Shown piece after piece: positions 43,394 through 57,654 of a stretch of 64,000 nucleotides of DNA. Below the pieces are notes generated by a model. That model had not been told where the DNA came from and ran no database searches. It worked only from the letters and a program-made list of their open reading frames with translations. The position numbers were made by a program, and so were the translations under genes. The stretch is from assembly GCF_022539665.2 (NCBI RefSeq), contig NC_081336.1:1612001-1676000 (forward strand), written 5' to 3'. The number at the start of each line of letters is the position of its first letter. Position 1 is the stretch's first letter. Origin of the DNA: Daphnia carinata. Lineage: Eukaryota > Arthropoda > Branchiopoda > Diplostraca > Daphniidae.

Positions 43394-46300
43394 ATGTTGC
43401 CGGGAATTGGGCAAAAAGCGATCAAGGTAAAAATCTTTAAATGTCAAACAAATTACAGTTCGTTTTTTTAGATCTACATAAAATGTGTTTAAGCTGTAAA
43501 GTGTAAAGAGAGCCACGTCTGCATTATTGATCGCGATATGTCGTAGACTGTTGTGCAAAAAAAAAAAAAAAAATGCCTCGATTCTTTTGGATGATGGGTC
43601 TCCTTTTCTTCTTTAGCCTTCCTTTTGATTGTACGCCATAAATATATATATCTATAAAATGAGAGTTGCAGAACGAAGAGGATACACACCCAAAGCGTCA
43701 AGTGAATGTGTGTCATAAATCTGATCTGAAACTCGCCAAAAGAGAATGACTCTCTGATAGGAAAGGATATATATATACCGCTGCACACGAAATACTCGAC
43801 CTATATATCTGCGTGATGGGCTAACAGCAGCGAAGAACTAGTTGGCAGTTACATAAAGAACTGAAAGTCTATATTGTGTGGCAATCAACCGAGCGGACCA
43901 ATGTTTCGGTTATGGAGCCATTGAGGCGTACGAAAGTCCCCCCCTTTTTAAGGAGAATAGAGTCATCAACAATACACAAATTCAAGTCTTTTAGTTGATG
44001 CTGAAAGGAGAATGCAATTGCCGATTAATTTTTTTTTTGCAAGGTTTCAAATATACCTTGATACGAGTGCAACTCAAGAGTCGATTAGAAAATTCTCATC
44101 ACCGTGATTGTGATGAACGTTTCTCGCGAAAAAGGGGGGGAGGGGGGGGTGGCTGGATCTATCGACCTAATGTTCTTTGACTCTTCCCGCATATCTTTCT
44201 CCTGTTTGAAAATATTAAAATTTTCCGTCTGTTCAAAAAAAAATTTTCGTGAAAAGTCCAACTATCGGAAATGTCAAACGCTTCACTTCCACGACGGAGT
44301 TCCTCTACCCAAGGGGAACTGTTATTCGTCAACTTCCGGGAACTTGAACTCAATATCGTCCCAAGCAGACTACGACTTGCATCGATTCCGTCCGCCTCAG
44401 CTAGTCGCTTCCAGGTAAAAACATGTGCCCCCTTTTTTTAAATGGAGAAAAATTTAAAATATTTAACCAAGTAGAAATAAATCAATTTTTACCGTTTGGA
44501 TCGTCCTCTTCTTTTTCTAATAATCCGAGTGTAGTCTAACGGAAAATGATACACATACAAGCTGTCTCTACGCGAGATTGAAAAATGTTGGATTATACCT
44601 AAAAGGGACACATATGGGCTAGATATAAAAGTATATACGTTTTGAAACTCCCTCTGCTACTGTTCCCATTATTTCTTGTTGTGTATACGTTCGATCAATT
44701 TCCTTAACACGTCCGGCTGTCTGCAGAGAGGGTCCTATATATCAATTCTACCCCCCCCCCCCCCACTTCTTTTTTTTTTGGGAAGTTTCCTTTTGTTCCG
44801 ATACCTAAAAAACGTACGTATTTACATTATAGAAAGGCAATATTTATAGTTGTTGTGATGTTGAGACGGGGGGAAGTAGGGAACTAACTATTTAGTTTTT
44901 TAACATTCAAAAGATCGGCGGTTCATTTCGAACGAGATTCGAAACATATGGATCGTGAACTAGCCGGTTTGTCACCGCCCATCTATCCGCCCTACAAAGC
45001 GGATTCGAGCCGACCTTTCGTGCCGAAGAGCGTCCTCTATGACCGACTGGTAAGCAAAACTCTTTGGCATCATTGGGCTGTTATAATTACTATGCAAATG
45101 GAAGATGGGGCCACGCACACGCAAAAAACCTCATTTGCAATTCAAAATTTCTGTGTCTCCCCCATCCTGTTTTTTTTTTGTATACAGACACTGCGCTTCG
45201 ATGGATTCTACGTCGAGGATTCAGTAGCCTGGGGCTATTCCTGCAGGACCGTCCACCCGGTCAAGTTGTGCTACTACCTCGAAGACGACACCATCTCCGT
45301 TCACGAGCCTGTCACTCCGGTTCGATTACTAAAAAAAAAAAAAAAAAAAGGAGGGAAAGCTTATAACAAAATTAGCATAATCACGTTTTGCATAAGCTAT
45401 AAATGTATAATAAAACCTATACCTTTTTTTTTGTGTGTGCGGGGATTTTTTGCACTGCAAAAATTCAATCGACTTGTTCCACCTACAAAACACGAAATCT
45501 GTTCTGTTCTTCACGCTGATTTTCTTTCGTTCAAGAATTCCGGGCGTCCGCAAGGGAAACTCGTCTGCCGTCACAAGGTTCAAAAGTCCGGTCACGAAGA
45601 GGAAAACCCACAATTCTGGCACTGGAAGGATTTGAATGTGGCATCCGACGTCGATATTTTTGGACGTCGATTCCGACTGACTAACTGCAACCAATGGACA
45701 AGAGTACGACCGAGAATTTAACTACAAAAAAGAAAAATTTGCATATTGAAAATGTTACATGAAAAAAAAAAAAAAAGGAATTCCTTATGAGCGCTGGGAT
45801 AGAAGTAAACGCTCCGGAAGATGTGCCGGAATCCAATCCGCCTTTGAAAAAGAACGAAGCAGCTTCGAGATCTCGTTCTGCACCGCAACCTCGTTGCCAT
45901 CCGTTGAAAAAGTTCCTAGAACACGACGGCCAAATTCTCAGGTATAATATATTATGCTGCAATAAAAAAAAAAAAAAAAAAAGAAAGAACGATATTTACC
46001 ATATAAAAGAGGCATCACTGCGATTTACATAAAACTGCCGCAACATTTCTTCTTTAAAAAGATTTGGTTGCATCTGGGACCGGCGCGCAGAAGAGGGCGT
46101 ATCGGTGGATGAACGGATGAAACCGTACGTTTTGCGGTACTTCCTGGTCGACGACACGATCCAGATTACTGATGCGGAATTCGAGAGCAATCAGAAACGA
46201 GGATTGTACTGTTCGAACCGAGCCCAGGAAGCGGTTCTCTTGCGACGTCAGAGATTACCCAAAGGTACATTGTATGCATTCCTGTTCTCATTACATTTAT

Positions 46301-47058
46301 GAATAATTCAAACATTTTGATTGCTTCGTGTGTCGCATGGCGACGCCACTAACAAGAACGCCTTCTTTTTTTTTTTGAAAACAGAACCACGGCCGGTCAT
46401 GACTTCACCGGCGGATGCAGCCGATTTAACCTTCTACGACCCGCAGGATTTGATTTTAGGCAATATCATTTCCGTTCACGGAAGAAGGTAATTAAAATCG
46501 GGCATCTTTGCGGATATAAAAGAAAATCGGGTATAGGAAAAAAAAGGAGGAAACAAACTGATCGGAATATTTTTTGCGGAAGCCACTCTAGTTTACTAGC
46601 TAAAATGGTTCCCAATGGTGTGCGTGCTGCTCATCTATAAGCATTCAAGCTCCCGAAAAAAAAAAAAAGGGAAACTCCTTTTTAGCATTTCCTTTATGGG
46701 ATATGCTGGGGTGCTTCAAATTGATCACATTTGAATTTCAAATGGCATCATGCGCTACCATTCCAAACATCCGAGTCGATAGTAACGATCGTCGTATAAA
46801 AGATAAAGTCGCTATCACACGGAAGGTGAAAAGACTTCTTTTTCACGCGATAGTGAGCACCCATCCTTTTTCCTGCCAAAGTGTCCAGCGAATATATATA
46901 AAAACTTCCGGAACTTCTTGAAGATGGGAAAGAATTAAAAAATTTTCTTTTTTTCTCGGGGCAGGTTCGTATTGGTGGAGACGGGAGACGAATTCACGCG
47001 TTCTTTCTATCGTAACACTTTGGACGTTGTGGATTTCACTCCTGTAGAACTCGACTAA
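43394..47058 (+). CDS. EFHC-like DM10-domain protein (axonemal), short form
   Basis: Exons 43394-43426, 44257-44414, 44914-45049, 45188-45319, 45536-45703, 45778-45941, 46062-46264, 46385-46487 and 46965-47058; 396 residues. Two DM10 domains are seen. In the first, LRFDGFYVED, LCYYLEDDTISVHEP and FWHWKDLN lead to FGRRFRLTNCNQWTR. In the second, LRFGCIWDRR, YVLRYFLVDDTIQI and the end VHGRRFVLVETGDEFTRSFY. These match EFHC1/EFHC2, inner proteins of ciliary doublet microtubules. The N-terminus (MLPGIGQKAIK, then CQTLHFHDGV) also fits the family. EFHC proteins usually have three DM10 domains and an EF-hand region in 640-750 residues; here the chain stops after the second. One donor (45320, GTTCGA) is weak, and the frame stays open upstream of the chosen ATG to the acceptor at 43367. 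Confidence 0.85.
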
Positions 47059-48092
47059 GAAAAAAATAATAATAAGCTAGACTTTTAATTATTTTGTGTA
47101 ACATCTTTTTTGTGCATTGATTTTTTGTTACTTTTTGAAGTTTTGTTTACCGTGCGTGAGCAAAAACACATGGCAATGTCGTGTTCAACTTGCATAATGG
47201 TTCCGCAAACGCGCTCTATGGGGAAGAAAAGGAATCAATGTTTGACATTTGAATTATTGACACACTCATACATAATAAATGGAAGCCATCAATAACAGTG
47301 AAAGCCACATCAAGAAATGCTGAAGGAGAACGTTGAAATTGAGAAGAGGGTGGTAAACAATCAAACAATTGGCAGAGTGTAATAAGAATACAGATAGTTT
47401 TGGTTCAAACATGTGGGATATTCTTATTGAGAGTTGTGTAGGCCGATCGACTGGCGAAATAAACACTTTTTTTGTGGATCCAATGTCGGCCGTACTTAAT
47501 AACCAAAACTAATCTGACAACAAACGGGATTTGGGCAAGAGTTCATCAAGAAACCAAAATTTGAAGGGGGAAGGTTGAAACTAATGTAAAGCAAAATCAG
47601 GAAGCATATATCACAGAAGTTAACCAATAATATATAATAATATATGTAGATGAGGAATTAGAAATAGATAAAGAGTATGTAAGTAGAGAAAGAGAGACAA
47701 CTTAAGAAAAATTGGGCCTTCAACAAAGGGGCAAAAACAAAGATTCGTTTGATGGGTTTCTTCAAAAATGGGGACAGCGATGAGAAGAGTGACTAGGAGC
47801 CAAAAAAGAACAAGAAATGGAATTCAATTAAGCTTGGGAGGTGGAAAAAAACTACTCCAATTTAAGATCATCATTTTGCCATTTACAACATCCAACAATT
47901 TTTCCTGTTTTCTTCTTAAATATTACATCTTTAGGGGAAAACTTTGTTACTGTTTGAAACGTGAATTTGTGCGTCACTGGACATAAATGACGTGTTTGCC
48001 ACTGGTCGATGAGTTTAGTGTCGTCAGGGGAAATTTCACTAAAGTTAGAAGTTGTGGCAGTTTTGATTTGAACTTGATTCGGTTTTACAACG
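47059..48092. other. Convergent 3' regions, AT-rich
   Basis: Lies between the ends of the EFHC-like gene (plus) and the ASAP gene (minus). AATAAA-like sites near 47274 and 47459. Nothing else seen. Confidence 0.5.
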
Positions 48093-51000
48093 TTAGTCAC
48101 GTTCGTTTAAGATGTGAACGAAACTAGCTGGGAACACACCACGCCTTTTTGGGTCACTTTCCACGTAGCCTTCCATCCAATTCTCATCTTCCGTCTTCTC
48201 GATCATCACCACGAGGATTTCGCCCTCTCGGAACGATACCTCATCGTCGTTGTCCGCTTCGCAGTCGTACAACGCACGACAACGTCGACCTAATGGAAAA
48301 CAAGAGAGACTTTCAATATAAAATCGTCTGCAGATGGCGCCAAAAAGTGTACCTCTGGCGGGCGGTAATGGTTTGTCATTAAATTCTCCGTCAGATGGCG
48401 CTGACGAAAGGCTTTCAGTTGACCGTCCATTTCGACTGAGTGGCTTTGATGAATTCACCACCGTACTGACATTGGCAGGCGTAGGCGGTGGTGGACCTCG
48501 AGGTCGATTAGAGCTGGTTGTACTGGCCAAACTGGTGGCAGAGCCATGCAATTTCCTTAGTTGTGGCAGTTCTCCTTTAGGCAGTACAAGTTTAGCTCCC
48601 GCTGTCATTTCACAACAAACGAATTAAAAAAATTTGAAATTTACGATTTAAAACCAATTAATCATACGAAGGTGAGCTGCTGAATGATGGAACGTTCTTT
48701 GTTTGGTCGAGTCAAGGTAATCAGCTACCAACGATTTCCTCGAGTGCGAATGCGACTCGCTCGGCGGTTTCATCCGTTGTGTTGGATACGAGACGCCATA
48801 GTCGGACGCGTTCCGACTGTGCGTATTTTGCGATGAAGCTCTGGTGAATGAGGACGTGGTCGTCGGAGGTGGCAGAGGAGCCGCCCTCTTTTTCAAACTG
48901 CCAACATTAGCGGCTGTAACGGCCGCAGCAGCTGAGGCTGTTGTTGTTGTAGACGCATTATTATTCTTTTTACCCGTCTGCACTGAAAGATTGCTGGTCG
49001 ATCCTGCCATGTGAGCCGCGGCCGTATTGACAGACGATCCTGCTCCGGCTGTCGTCACTGGCTGAGGGAAAAACGAAGCGTTGCGATTGGCTGAATGATT
49101 GCCTCCCCCTCCACTGTTGGGACTGGAGCCGGAACGCAAACTGTCTGATGTTGAGGAACGTGAACGTAATTGAATTGGTGATTCCCGTCCAGCAAAACTG
49201 GGCGGACGGGAACGAACACGACGATCTGGAGTTGGAATTCCATTCTGTCGAACAAGGAAATCATTTTTTAAACTATTTAAAAGTCTATTGAATTGGTTGA
49301 AAATATTTACGCATGTCGTCGTATTTTCGATGACTGTCATGTCCTCGTCGGACAAGTCGATGGATCCGGCTTCATCCTGTGATAAATTCCAATCGATGCT
49401 GACATTCTCCAGCTGAGATTTGCGGTTTTGCGTCGATTGCCGGATCTAATTAAAAAAACAAAATAAATGATTTGACTTTCTTTTCATGTCTAATTTTAAA
49501 TGAATGGGTACCAGGTCCTCGCAAGCCGTAGATCCATATTCTTTAGCCAAATCAATGGCCGTCTTTTTGTCTTTGGTCTCGGCCGCCACATTAGCCCCAG
49601 AGCGCAATAGCAATTTCAGACACTCTGGCTGATTGTAGAGGGCGCAGTAATGGACGGCCGTGTGTCCGTCGACCGTCGTTGCGTCAAGATTGCTGGCATT
49701 TTCCACCAAAAAATCTACAATGTGAAGGGAATGGCCTCGTTCACGTCGGATGGCCATGTGCAAGGCCGTTTCTCCCGCGTTCTAAACCAGAAACCGACAA
49801 AATCATTTCAACGTTTTCGAGCTTCAAAATGATTTTTTGATTTTGATTAGTCTGAAGAAATAAATGAATTACGCTGTCAATGAAGGGCTTTGAAAAATCG
49901 GCCCCTTCGACATAGGCTTGCAAGAGTTGATGAATGTCTTTATTGTTGAGTGCGTGTTCGACGTCACTGTGCAAATCGCGTATGTCCGTACTCGTCTTGA
50001 TGGCAAACTTCTTTTCAATGTACTTGGCCCGAATAAATTCACTGCGCTCCTCCCTAAAATAAATTGAAATTAGGAATGAAAATATTCTAAAACGGAGGGC
50101 GTATTTACATGGTACTGTGGAGGTTCGGCTTGGAAATATGCAACGTAGCCTCCATAATCTCGTTGAAACTGTGGTTGGACATGTGCCGGGCGATGAGCAG
50201 CTGCGATGTCGGCACGTGGTCCAGCTGTCAGTTCATTAACGAAAATAGTTTTAATCATTTTAGAGAGTGAAAAAAAAAAAAAAAAGAGGCACAGCAAAAA
50301 TATGTTGATGAACCGAGTTTTCTCACCAATAACGACTGGATGCGGGACACATGAACGCCCATTTCACGATGCACGCCCGAACATTCGATGCAGATGATCA
50401 CGCCAAAGTTGGTCGACAACCATGTCGCATCTTCAACCAAAAAGAAGAAGAATAAAAAAATATTAGAGAACTGTACAGCTCATTAACAAAAAGAAAAACG
50501 TCCGTTAGAATAGCAAAAACACTGCCAGCTTGTATAAACGACACATTATATCCAGAGGGGATCATTTCTTTTCCTTTAGCTCGGCCATAAGAATACAAAC
50601 AAATGGCTAGCGGGGCTGGACAAGCTAAAACCATCATCATCGTTGCACGAAGAATTTCTCTCTTCTTATTGTTTCAAAAAGGAAAAGAAAACGAGGGGTC
50701 ATCATCATCGAGATATGATTGACATACCGTTTTGAGAGCAACAGTCGGCGCAGCGATCGTTGCCCGGCAGTCGCAAAATGTATCGGATGATGGCCTGCTG
50801 CAGTTCGAGGAAGCCTTGATTGACTTTAGGACCGTGACGGCCATTATCGTCAAAGGCCTTCATGAGGGCTCCTTCTTTGCTGTTGACCAGCACCGAAATC
50901 CAGGCCGTCATTTCATCCTCCTCCTCCGTTTGGAAATGGTACGTCCGATTGTCTGTTATCCACAAAAAAGAAGAAATTTGTGAAACGAGTTATTTTTTTT

Positions 51001-54000
51001 TTTTTTTTTTTAAAGGGGAATAATTAACCCGGTTAAACTGCTCCCACCCGTTATCAACGGTGCGTGCGCATCAACAACCGGATCACGCGCCCTTATTTTT
51101 TCGGTTTTTAAAAAAATGTTGGGATTACAATAAAAAAAAAAGGAACGAAGGGAGAGACATTATACGAGGAAAATTGCTGTCGTGTATGTGGCCAATTGCC
51201 GCAAGGCCATTGCGTCTGTTGTGCGTGTGGAAAACAAAAGACGAATGAAAATAAAAGAGCTGCTTTTGTTGAAAGTGCGCGGATGGCCGCGTGTAGTAAC
51301 CTTGCGGCAAACGGGAAAAGAATAAAGGTCTGGAGCATGAAAAAGAAACAAGAACCCCTTTCTTCCCTCCCTCCTCCCTCCCCGCATTCATTTATAGAAG
51401 AACCATGTTGTGAGCCGTTTCGTTTAGCTCAGTTCGTGACTCACTAAAGCCAATGAGAAATGATGGCATCCATCACCATTAGCATATCACACGGGGGGGA
51501 TTGCAAGATGGAAAATAAAATTGCAATTGCTCTTACAAGAGATGAGATCGAAGCATCGCCGGTCTTCGCCACTTGGCACGGGCTTGATCTGACAGGTGAG
51601 CAGGTTGACTCGCGTAGGCGGTTTCGTCTCGTCTGCGTGATAGATGGATAGGAAGCCATCGGCCCGCACTTCGCACCGCCGCTTCTGCCACACCTTGCGA
51701 ACTTTGCCTTCCGATTTCTTCAGCAAGAAACCCGTTCGGCTCGAACCGTGCTGTTTGTTGCCCTGCAGCTGGTGACGAGAGTAGCCACCGCTGCCGTTGT
51801 TGCTGCCGTTGTTCACGGCGTTACCGCCGACACCGGCTCCGCTAGCCGTCGCTCCGTTACCACCACCGACGCCTACGGCGTGGCTAGGCGCAACTGTTGG
51901 CTGCTGTTGTTGTTGCTGCATAAAGAGAAGAAACAAGCCGCATTTATCAAAAAACCGTGTGGCTCATTTTTTGAGGGTGTGTGGGTTGGAGATAAAGAAA
52001 CGGACACGTTAGACACAACACGGCTAATAAATTGTTCAGCTAAATGCATTTGACGGGCTTTCCATTGTTTTCACGGTGATGAGAAGATTTTTTAAAAAAA
52101 TAATAATAAATTTCTCAGTGAGGGACGCCGGCGAGCCAGTGAGAAAACCGCATTGATTACGTAAGTTATCGATGCGTTATCACCGGTCAACACTGACCTC
52201 TTTATCGAAAACGTGAGAACTTTTGAGCAATTGACGGAGATCGGCCAGTTGTTTGCGTTCCTCGTCCTGTTTTTGTCGGATCCTCTGCAATCCTTGCGAC
52301 AGATCCGCAATGTAGGAGCCGAAATGTTCGATTGTCTTCAGACCATCCTGGAAATAACTGCGCAAAAAACAAAAAGGAGAGAAATAATCAATCAAACGGA
52401 TCAGTGGAGCGGACAGATTGCACGACGCGGGAACGGCCGTTCGTGAGAAAAGAAAATTCGTGAAAACGCTTCATTGGTTTCTTTGTTGTTGTTTTCAAAG
52501 CTGTATACAAGTCACATTAACGGGCGATGATCTCGTAATTGAATCAGCTACTTCCATTCGCAAATTATTTTTAAAAAAAATAAAAAATAATATTTACTTG
52601 TGCTGGGCATGGTAGTACTCGAGGAGATGTTGCAACAGCTCCACACCTTTCTTTGTCTTGATTTCGTTGACTTTCAGCAGATACTGGAAAAAGAAAATAA
52701 TAAAAAGAAAAGACAATTATTTCTTTTAGTTTCACTCATCTTTTACGACACTTTCAAGGTCTTCCACTTATTTCAGAGACACTTCCCGGCTGTTCATTAT
52801 TTTTCTTTTCTAGGACAAGTCAACAAAGAGGAAACGTGTGCTTTCAAGAGTGACTAACTGGAACAGGATTTCTTTTTTCTTTTCAAAAAACAAGTGACAT
52901 TCTTGAAAGAAAAAAAAAGAGAAATGATCATCTTTTTACCTCGCACATTTGCAGTTGGAACATTTTCCGTTCGGGATCGAGCTCTTCGGCGACTTCTGCA
53001 GCCGTGATCTCGGACCGAATAAAGCCGGCCTCTTTTGCCTGGGCTTTCTTCTCCTTTTCCAGCTTGCCGTACTTGGTATCGTAGTCTTTGCACGCCCGGT
53101 CAAACGGACGTTTCAAATCACCTCGGGCGCCTCTCAAGTCTCCTTTGAGCAGGCTGTCCAGCGGGAACTGCACGATATTAGCACAGTTTTGCATCTGCGT
53201 TTGAAAGAAAAAAAAAATGTTTTGTTGACATCTTTTGCGTGAAGTTTTAATGTAAATTATACATACCAGCGTGCGGAGTAGGGCAGAAAGTTCTTTAGTG
53301 ACGACGGCAAATTTAATAAAGGCGGCTCCGATTTCCGTTTCTTGGTCTTTGCTGAGAGCCGTCGTTCCGAGGCGTTCCAGGGCCCGTGAAAGGTAGTTCT
53401 CGTTATCCGTGTGCGCTGTGTAACAAAGTTAAAAAACATATTTTTAAAGAACTCGTTCTAGTCTAATCTAGTTTCATCATTTTTAACGTCTTCCGAACGA
53501 ATGAATTGCCAACGATGTCGTAAAAAAAAACAGGAAAGGAGCGTGCGAACCAGTTTTTCTCGTCCTACACTTCCATTCATCCCTAATCAATGTTACCTCC
53601 TTCTTATCGACTTTACGATTATTATTTATCTCAAACATTTTCTCCTTAATTTTTACTACCCCCATTGCTGGGCGCAAACGCTAATGAGCAAACCGCAGAG
53701 CAAGAAAACACACACACACACAAGACAATTTCACGTTTTGTCTGCGCAATCTCACCGTCTTTGTTCCTATTCTGAAAATAAAACGTGAAAGGTTAACGCC
53801 GTGGCGTGTTTCTTCTTTTTAATGCTCATTATATCGGATCATGAGGCCTCTTATTCTTGAGCCACGGCTTGGTCCCGTTACACAAGCTATTGGTCTCTCT
53901 AATTCTCGGAATTAGAAAATTCTAACACCAAAAAAGAGAAGACATCAACAGCAATTCCCCCTCTCTCCCCAAAATTGGATTTGTTACAAGAAAAACTAGA

Positions 54001-56586
54001 ATGGAAGGCTCCGTTTTTTGTTTGGGAAATAAATCCTCTACTTGGTATACAAAGCATGCGTGCAATCTCCAAAAAATAAATAAATAAAAGGAATTTTCCT
54101 TCTTACCGTTGCCACTGGCGTGCATTGCTTTGACAGCTTTCTTCAACTTGGTAAGTCCTTCGCGGTCCACATCCAGGATCTGATAAGCAAAAAAAAACAG
54201 AAAAGAATTATACATCGACGTAACATTACGAAATTCCTTACAGTCTACGGTGCACAACAGAATCAAGACTTTTTTCTTATAGTAAACATTCCCCCCTCCA
54301 TTCGTTGGCATCTTCTTTGAAATCCATCATATTGCCAAGTTTCGTTGGCTATATCACATTCCTACTTCTCTCTCTCTGTGGATGACAAACTCTATCGATG
54401 ACTTGGCAATGCCCCAAATATCAAAATGGTAAACCATCTGGTTATAAGGCGTACTAGATTTTTATCTGAATTTCTTTTCTTTAACTATATGTAAAAAAAA
54501 AAAAACATGATGTAATATGGACTGTGAATGGAATGCTGTGAAGCAAGCAAATAATAATAAAGGGACTTTTATTGATGGGGTCGTTGACGGGCTCCCAAAC
54601 TTGGTGTTATAGGCGTTCACGAACAGCTCATTATAACTCAATTACGACTGAAATGATAGGCTCAGTCAAAGAGGGATAGCAATTTTTTAAAAAAGAAGAG
54701 CAGGAGGAAAAAATTGAATTGAAAATGAATCGGTTTGAATTCGAAGCAGCACGACCTTTACGAGGTTCTTTCCGCAATTACACGAGGCATCTCTCACGCA
54801 ATAACTACCATATGTGTTTTTTTTTGGTTTATATTCTCTTTGTGTTGTTCCGAGTAAAAAATGTGGAAAACTGATCTCTTCGTAGGGTAAAATAAAAAAT
54901 ACGAAATCTTTCAGCTGTAGAGAACGAGGACAATTGTTACGTGATCCTTTTAGAAGAAGAAGAAAAAAATCAGAGAAAAGGCATCGATTTCAATGACGTA
55001 ATGAGTCCCCCTCTTTTTTTTTGTCCTGCCCTCAACAGTACGTTGACTTTGATTCATTTCGAAATGCCAAGGGAGACGAGCAGGTATACAACAACAAAAA
55101 GTAGAGAGCGGAAGCAAAGTCCCCTCTTCAACTTCCGCCGATTAGTTTCGCTGTAAGCCCTCCCCTCTCCAAGACAGGGAAAAAAAACATCTAACCGTCT
55201 TTCACTGTCACAAAAAAAAAAAAATCTTTTTTTGTGAGGGGAGACATGTCATCCCTACCATCAGGGAGGTAAAATTCCATAAAAGAATCTCATAGGATGG
55301 AAACGCCCTTTTTTTCTCTTCTCTAAAAAAAAAAGAAGTTTAACTCGTATTATGATCATCATTGAGGAAGTGACAGTCGCTTATAAAGATGCTACCTGAC
55401 ATTGTCAACTTGTCGTGTTAACACCGGCAAAAAAACTTACAGGAAACGGAAGTTGTTCAAATTCTTATTAAAATCAAGTCGCAAAATTCTACCCCCAGTG
55501 GAGAAAATTATTAACTATTGTTTTTTACACACACAAACAGAAAAAAAGGGGGAGGATAAGCTCGTTGAAATACCCATGGATCCGATTTCCTTTGCTTGCT
55601 CCATTTCCTAGTCGGATAAATAAAAAACCCAGACTACCCCGGACTTTGGGTGTGTACGTAAATAGTTACACGAAAGGTTCCGGTTGCTACCTAACAGATT
55701 GACGCCAGTTCTGCCAACCGCCAAATCCCAATTGGATAAAGGTCACACGTTAGACAAGACAGATGTATAAAAAAAAAAAAAGGAGAACAAAATTGCCGGA
55801 AATAAGGTTACGAAGCGTCCGTGATCCAATCAAAGCCAATAAAATGTGGAAAAAAATATATAAGGTAGGGATTGAGCGTAACCATAACAATAAAAACCAA
55901 TACGTAAGCCACAACTAGAAAGAGAAAGGTTTTTCACCACAGTAATAACCTTGGATCCATTGCGTGATTACTCGTGAATTCGTAGTAAAAACGTGTGTCG
56001 AACTGACGAAGGTTTCGGAATGTGACAAATAACTTGATCGACATAGCGGAAGAAAAATACCCCAGTCTTCTTCGTTTCTCCCCCCCCCCCCCCCTTTATT
56101 GACGTCATTTCGCATTTCTCTAACATACACGCATAAACATGTGAAACACACCCATTCCACAGTGAGGCTCTGGCAGGGGCCTAGATCGATCGCGTTCCAC
56201 GAGGAAAAAAAACAACTTGGCCTAACCAGGGAAAGAATATGCGCCCTAACTATACTCTCTTTCTATGACGTAAAGTAATCTATCTTAATCCAGGATCCCA
56301 TCGTTCCACACAACACACAAAACTACTGTTGTTTACGTTTTCAGCACGTCACATTCGCTTCCATTCTCATTTGGTAACGATTAGAAAATCTGTTTTTAGG
56401 GAACTTTGTGAGGGGGGGATTTCTTTTTGTATAGGAAAAAAAAAAATACAAGATAATCACCTCCTCCAGGGCGGCCACTGTTTGTCGGCACTGCGACATG
56501 CGCGAAACGAACGTCGAAGCTGTGGGCGAGTCGACATCTTCGCGGCTTTCTTCGACAAATTCCGAAACGCTGATTAATCCTGGCAT
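48093..56586 (-). CDS. ASAP: ASAP-type Arf GTPase-activating protein (BAR-PH-ArfGAP-ANK-SH3)
   Basis: Sixteen coding exons: 56586-56461, 54179-54107, 53415-53267, 53194-52940, 52683-52598, 52357-52198, 51915-51537, 50952-50728, 50430-50327, 50224-50109, 50053-49873, 49781-49512, 49445-49311, 49244-48668, 48601-48353 and 48289-48093; all phases close, 1093 residues. Order: [13 protein letters not shown] start, BAR coiled coil (about 1-280; [27 protein letters not shown]), a Gln/Gly/Asn linker, PH (about 343-440; [19 protein letters not shown]), ArfGAP zinc finger (CADC...CIEC) with [17 protein letters not shown] holding the arginine finger, ankyrin repeats (about 595-700), a Ser/Pro-rich region, and a C-terminal SH3 ([15 protein letters not shown]...[11 protein letters not shown]). 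It stimulates GTP hydrolysis on Arf and links membranes to actin and focal adhesions. Length and order match ASAP1/2. The start is the ATG that aligns with the family; another in-frame ATG lies at 56616. Confidence 0.95.
54180..56460 (-). other. First coding intron of ASAP (2.3 kb)
   Basis: Much longer than the other introns of this gene. AT-rich with A runs; no nested gene seen. A long first intron often holds enhancers, but no specific site was recognised. Confidence 0.6.
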
Positions 56587-57654
56587 GGCGGATGTTTGTT
56601 GTTTCTCGAAAAACATACAACCTCAAAACACACACAAAAAAGAAACGGTCCCCAACGGAAATGGGAGGCAAAACACACACGAAAAACAAACACAAAATTG
56701 ATTTCTTTTCTTCTTTTTGGGAGGGAAAAAACACACACACTAAGAAATCGCAGACGACGATTCGTTCTTTTTTTGAAGGACCAAAATGGCCACGATGATG
56801 TTGATACTCCCCTACGGTTGATCGCTTTTTTAACACTTTGTAACGTTGTGCTCGAAAACAAGGCTTTTTGTTGAGGTCGTGATGATGTTCGATAATGGTG
56901 GGTTTTTTTTTAAGGTTTTTAGGTGGGCAAAGTTTTTTGTTTAGTTATCCATTGGTAACGAGTCCCACCAGTGAGTCAGCAGAGCTGAGCAGACTGACGA
57001 TCGACGCAGCAGCACGTTTCGACACGGTGTTCATGGCTGAATTGTTTCTTTCTTCTTCCCTCTTTTTTTCTTCTTGTCGAAAATTGAATGGCTCTGATAT
57101 ATTCTCTCGCCTTCTTGGCCGAACAGATGACATGCGAAGTGAGGATTCACTCGATTTCCATTAAACAATTCGTGGAGAAAACAATGTGTTCTTCACGCAA
57201 TATCACTAGCTTCATCTAATCCACATCAAGAAATAATTTTGCTTGGTCTTAAGCGTAAACGTACGTTCACTCAACACGTTTGACGTTTGACTACTGCTCA
57301 GTAAAACACACGAAACGCCCTAGTGGCCATGAAAAAACTGTGGGCACGGTTCGTTTAATTGCTGCTAGGGGAAAACGCCATCTCTCCGTGGCATTCAGAA
57401 ACTCGCCGAGAGTCTTATGAATATTGTAAAAAAAATTCGTCAACACATTTTTTTCCTCGATGGCCAGCGGACTAAATACCACAGAATAACGCACGTAGTT
57501 GGTCAAGATATTGTAATAGTCAGTGTATAGAGCTTTGCAGTGGATGTTTGAATGAGTTGAGAACGTTTACTCAAACGTACCCAACACAGGTTTGTGTTAA
57601 AAAACAAAACGAGCTCCTGTGCTATCTCGAGGTAAAAACAAAACTCAAATAAAC
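56587..57654. other. Divergent upstream region of ASAP (minus) and RING1 (plus)
   Basis: About 1 kb between the two start codons. Contains the ASAP leader (further upstream exons not placed) and the RING1 5' UTR. No TATA box at a fitting distance for either gene, so a shared TATA-less promoter is possible. Confidence 0.4.
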
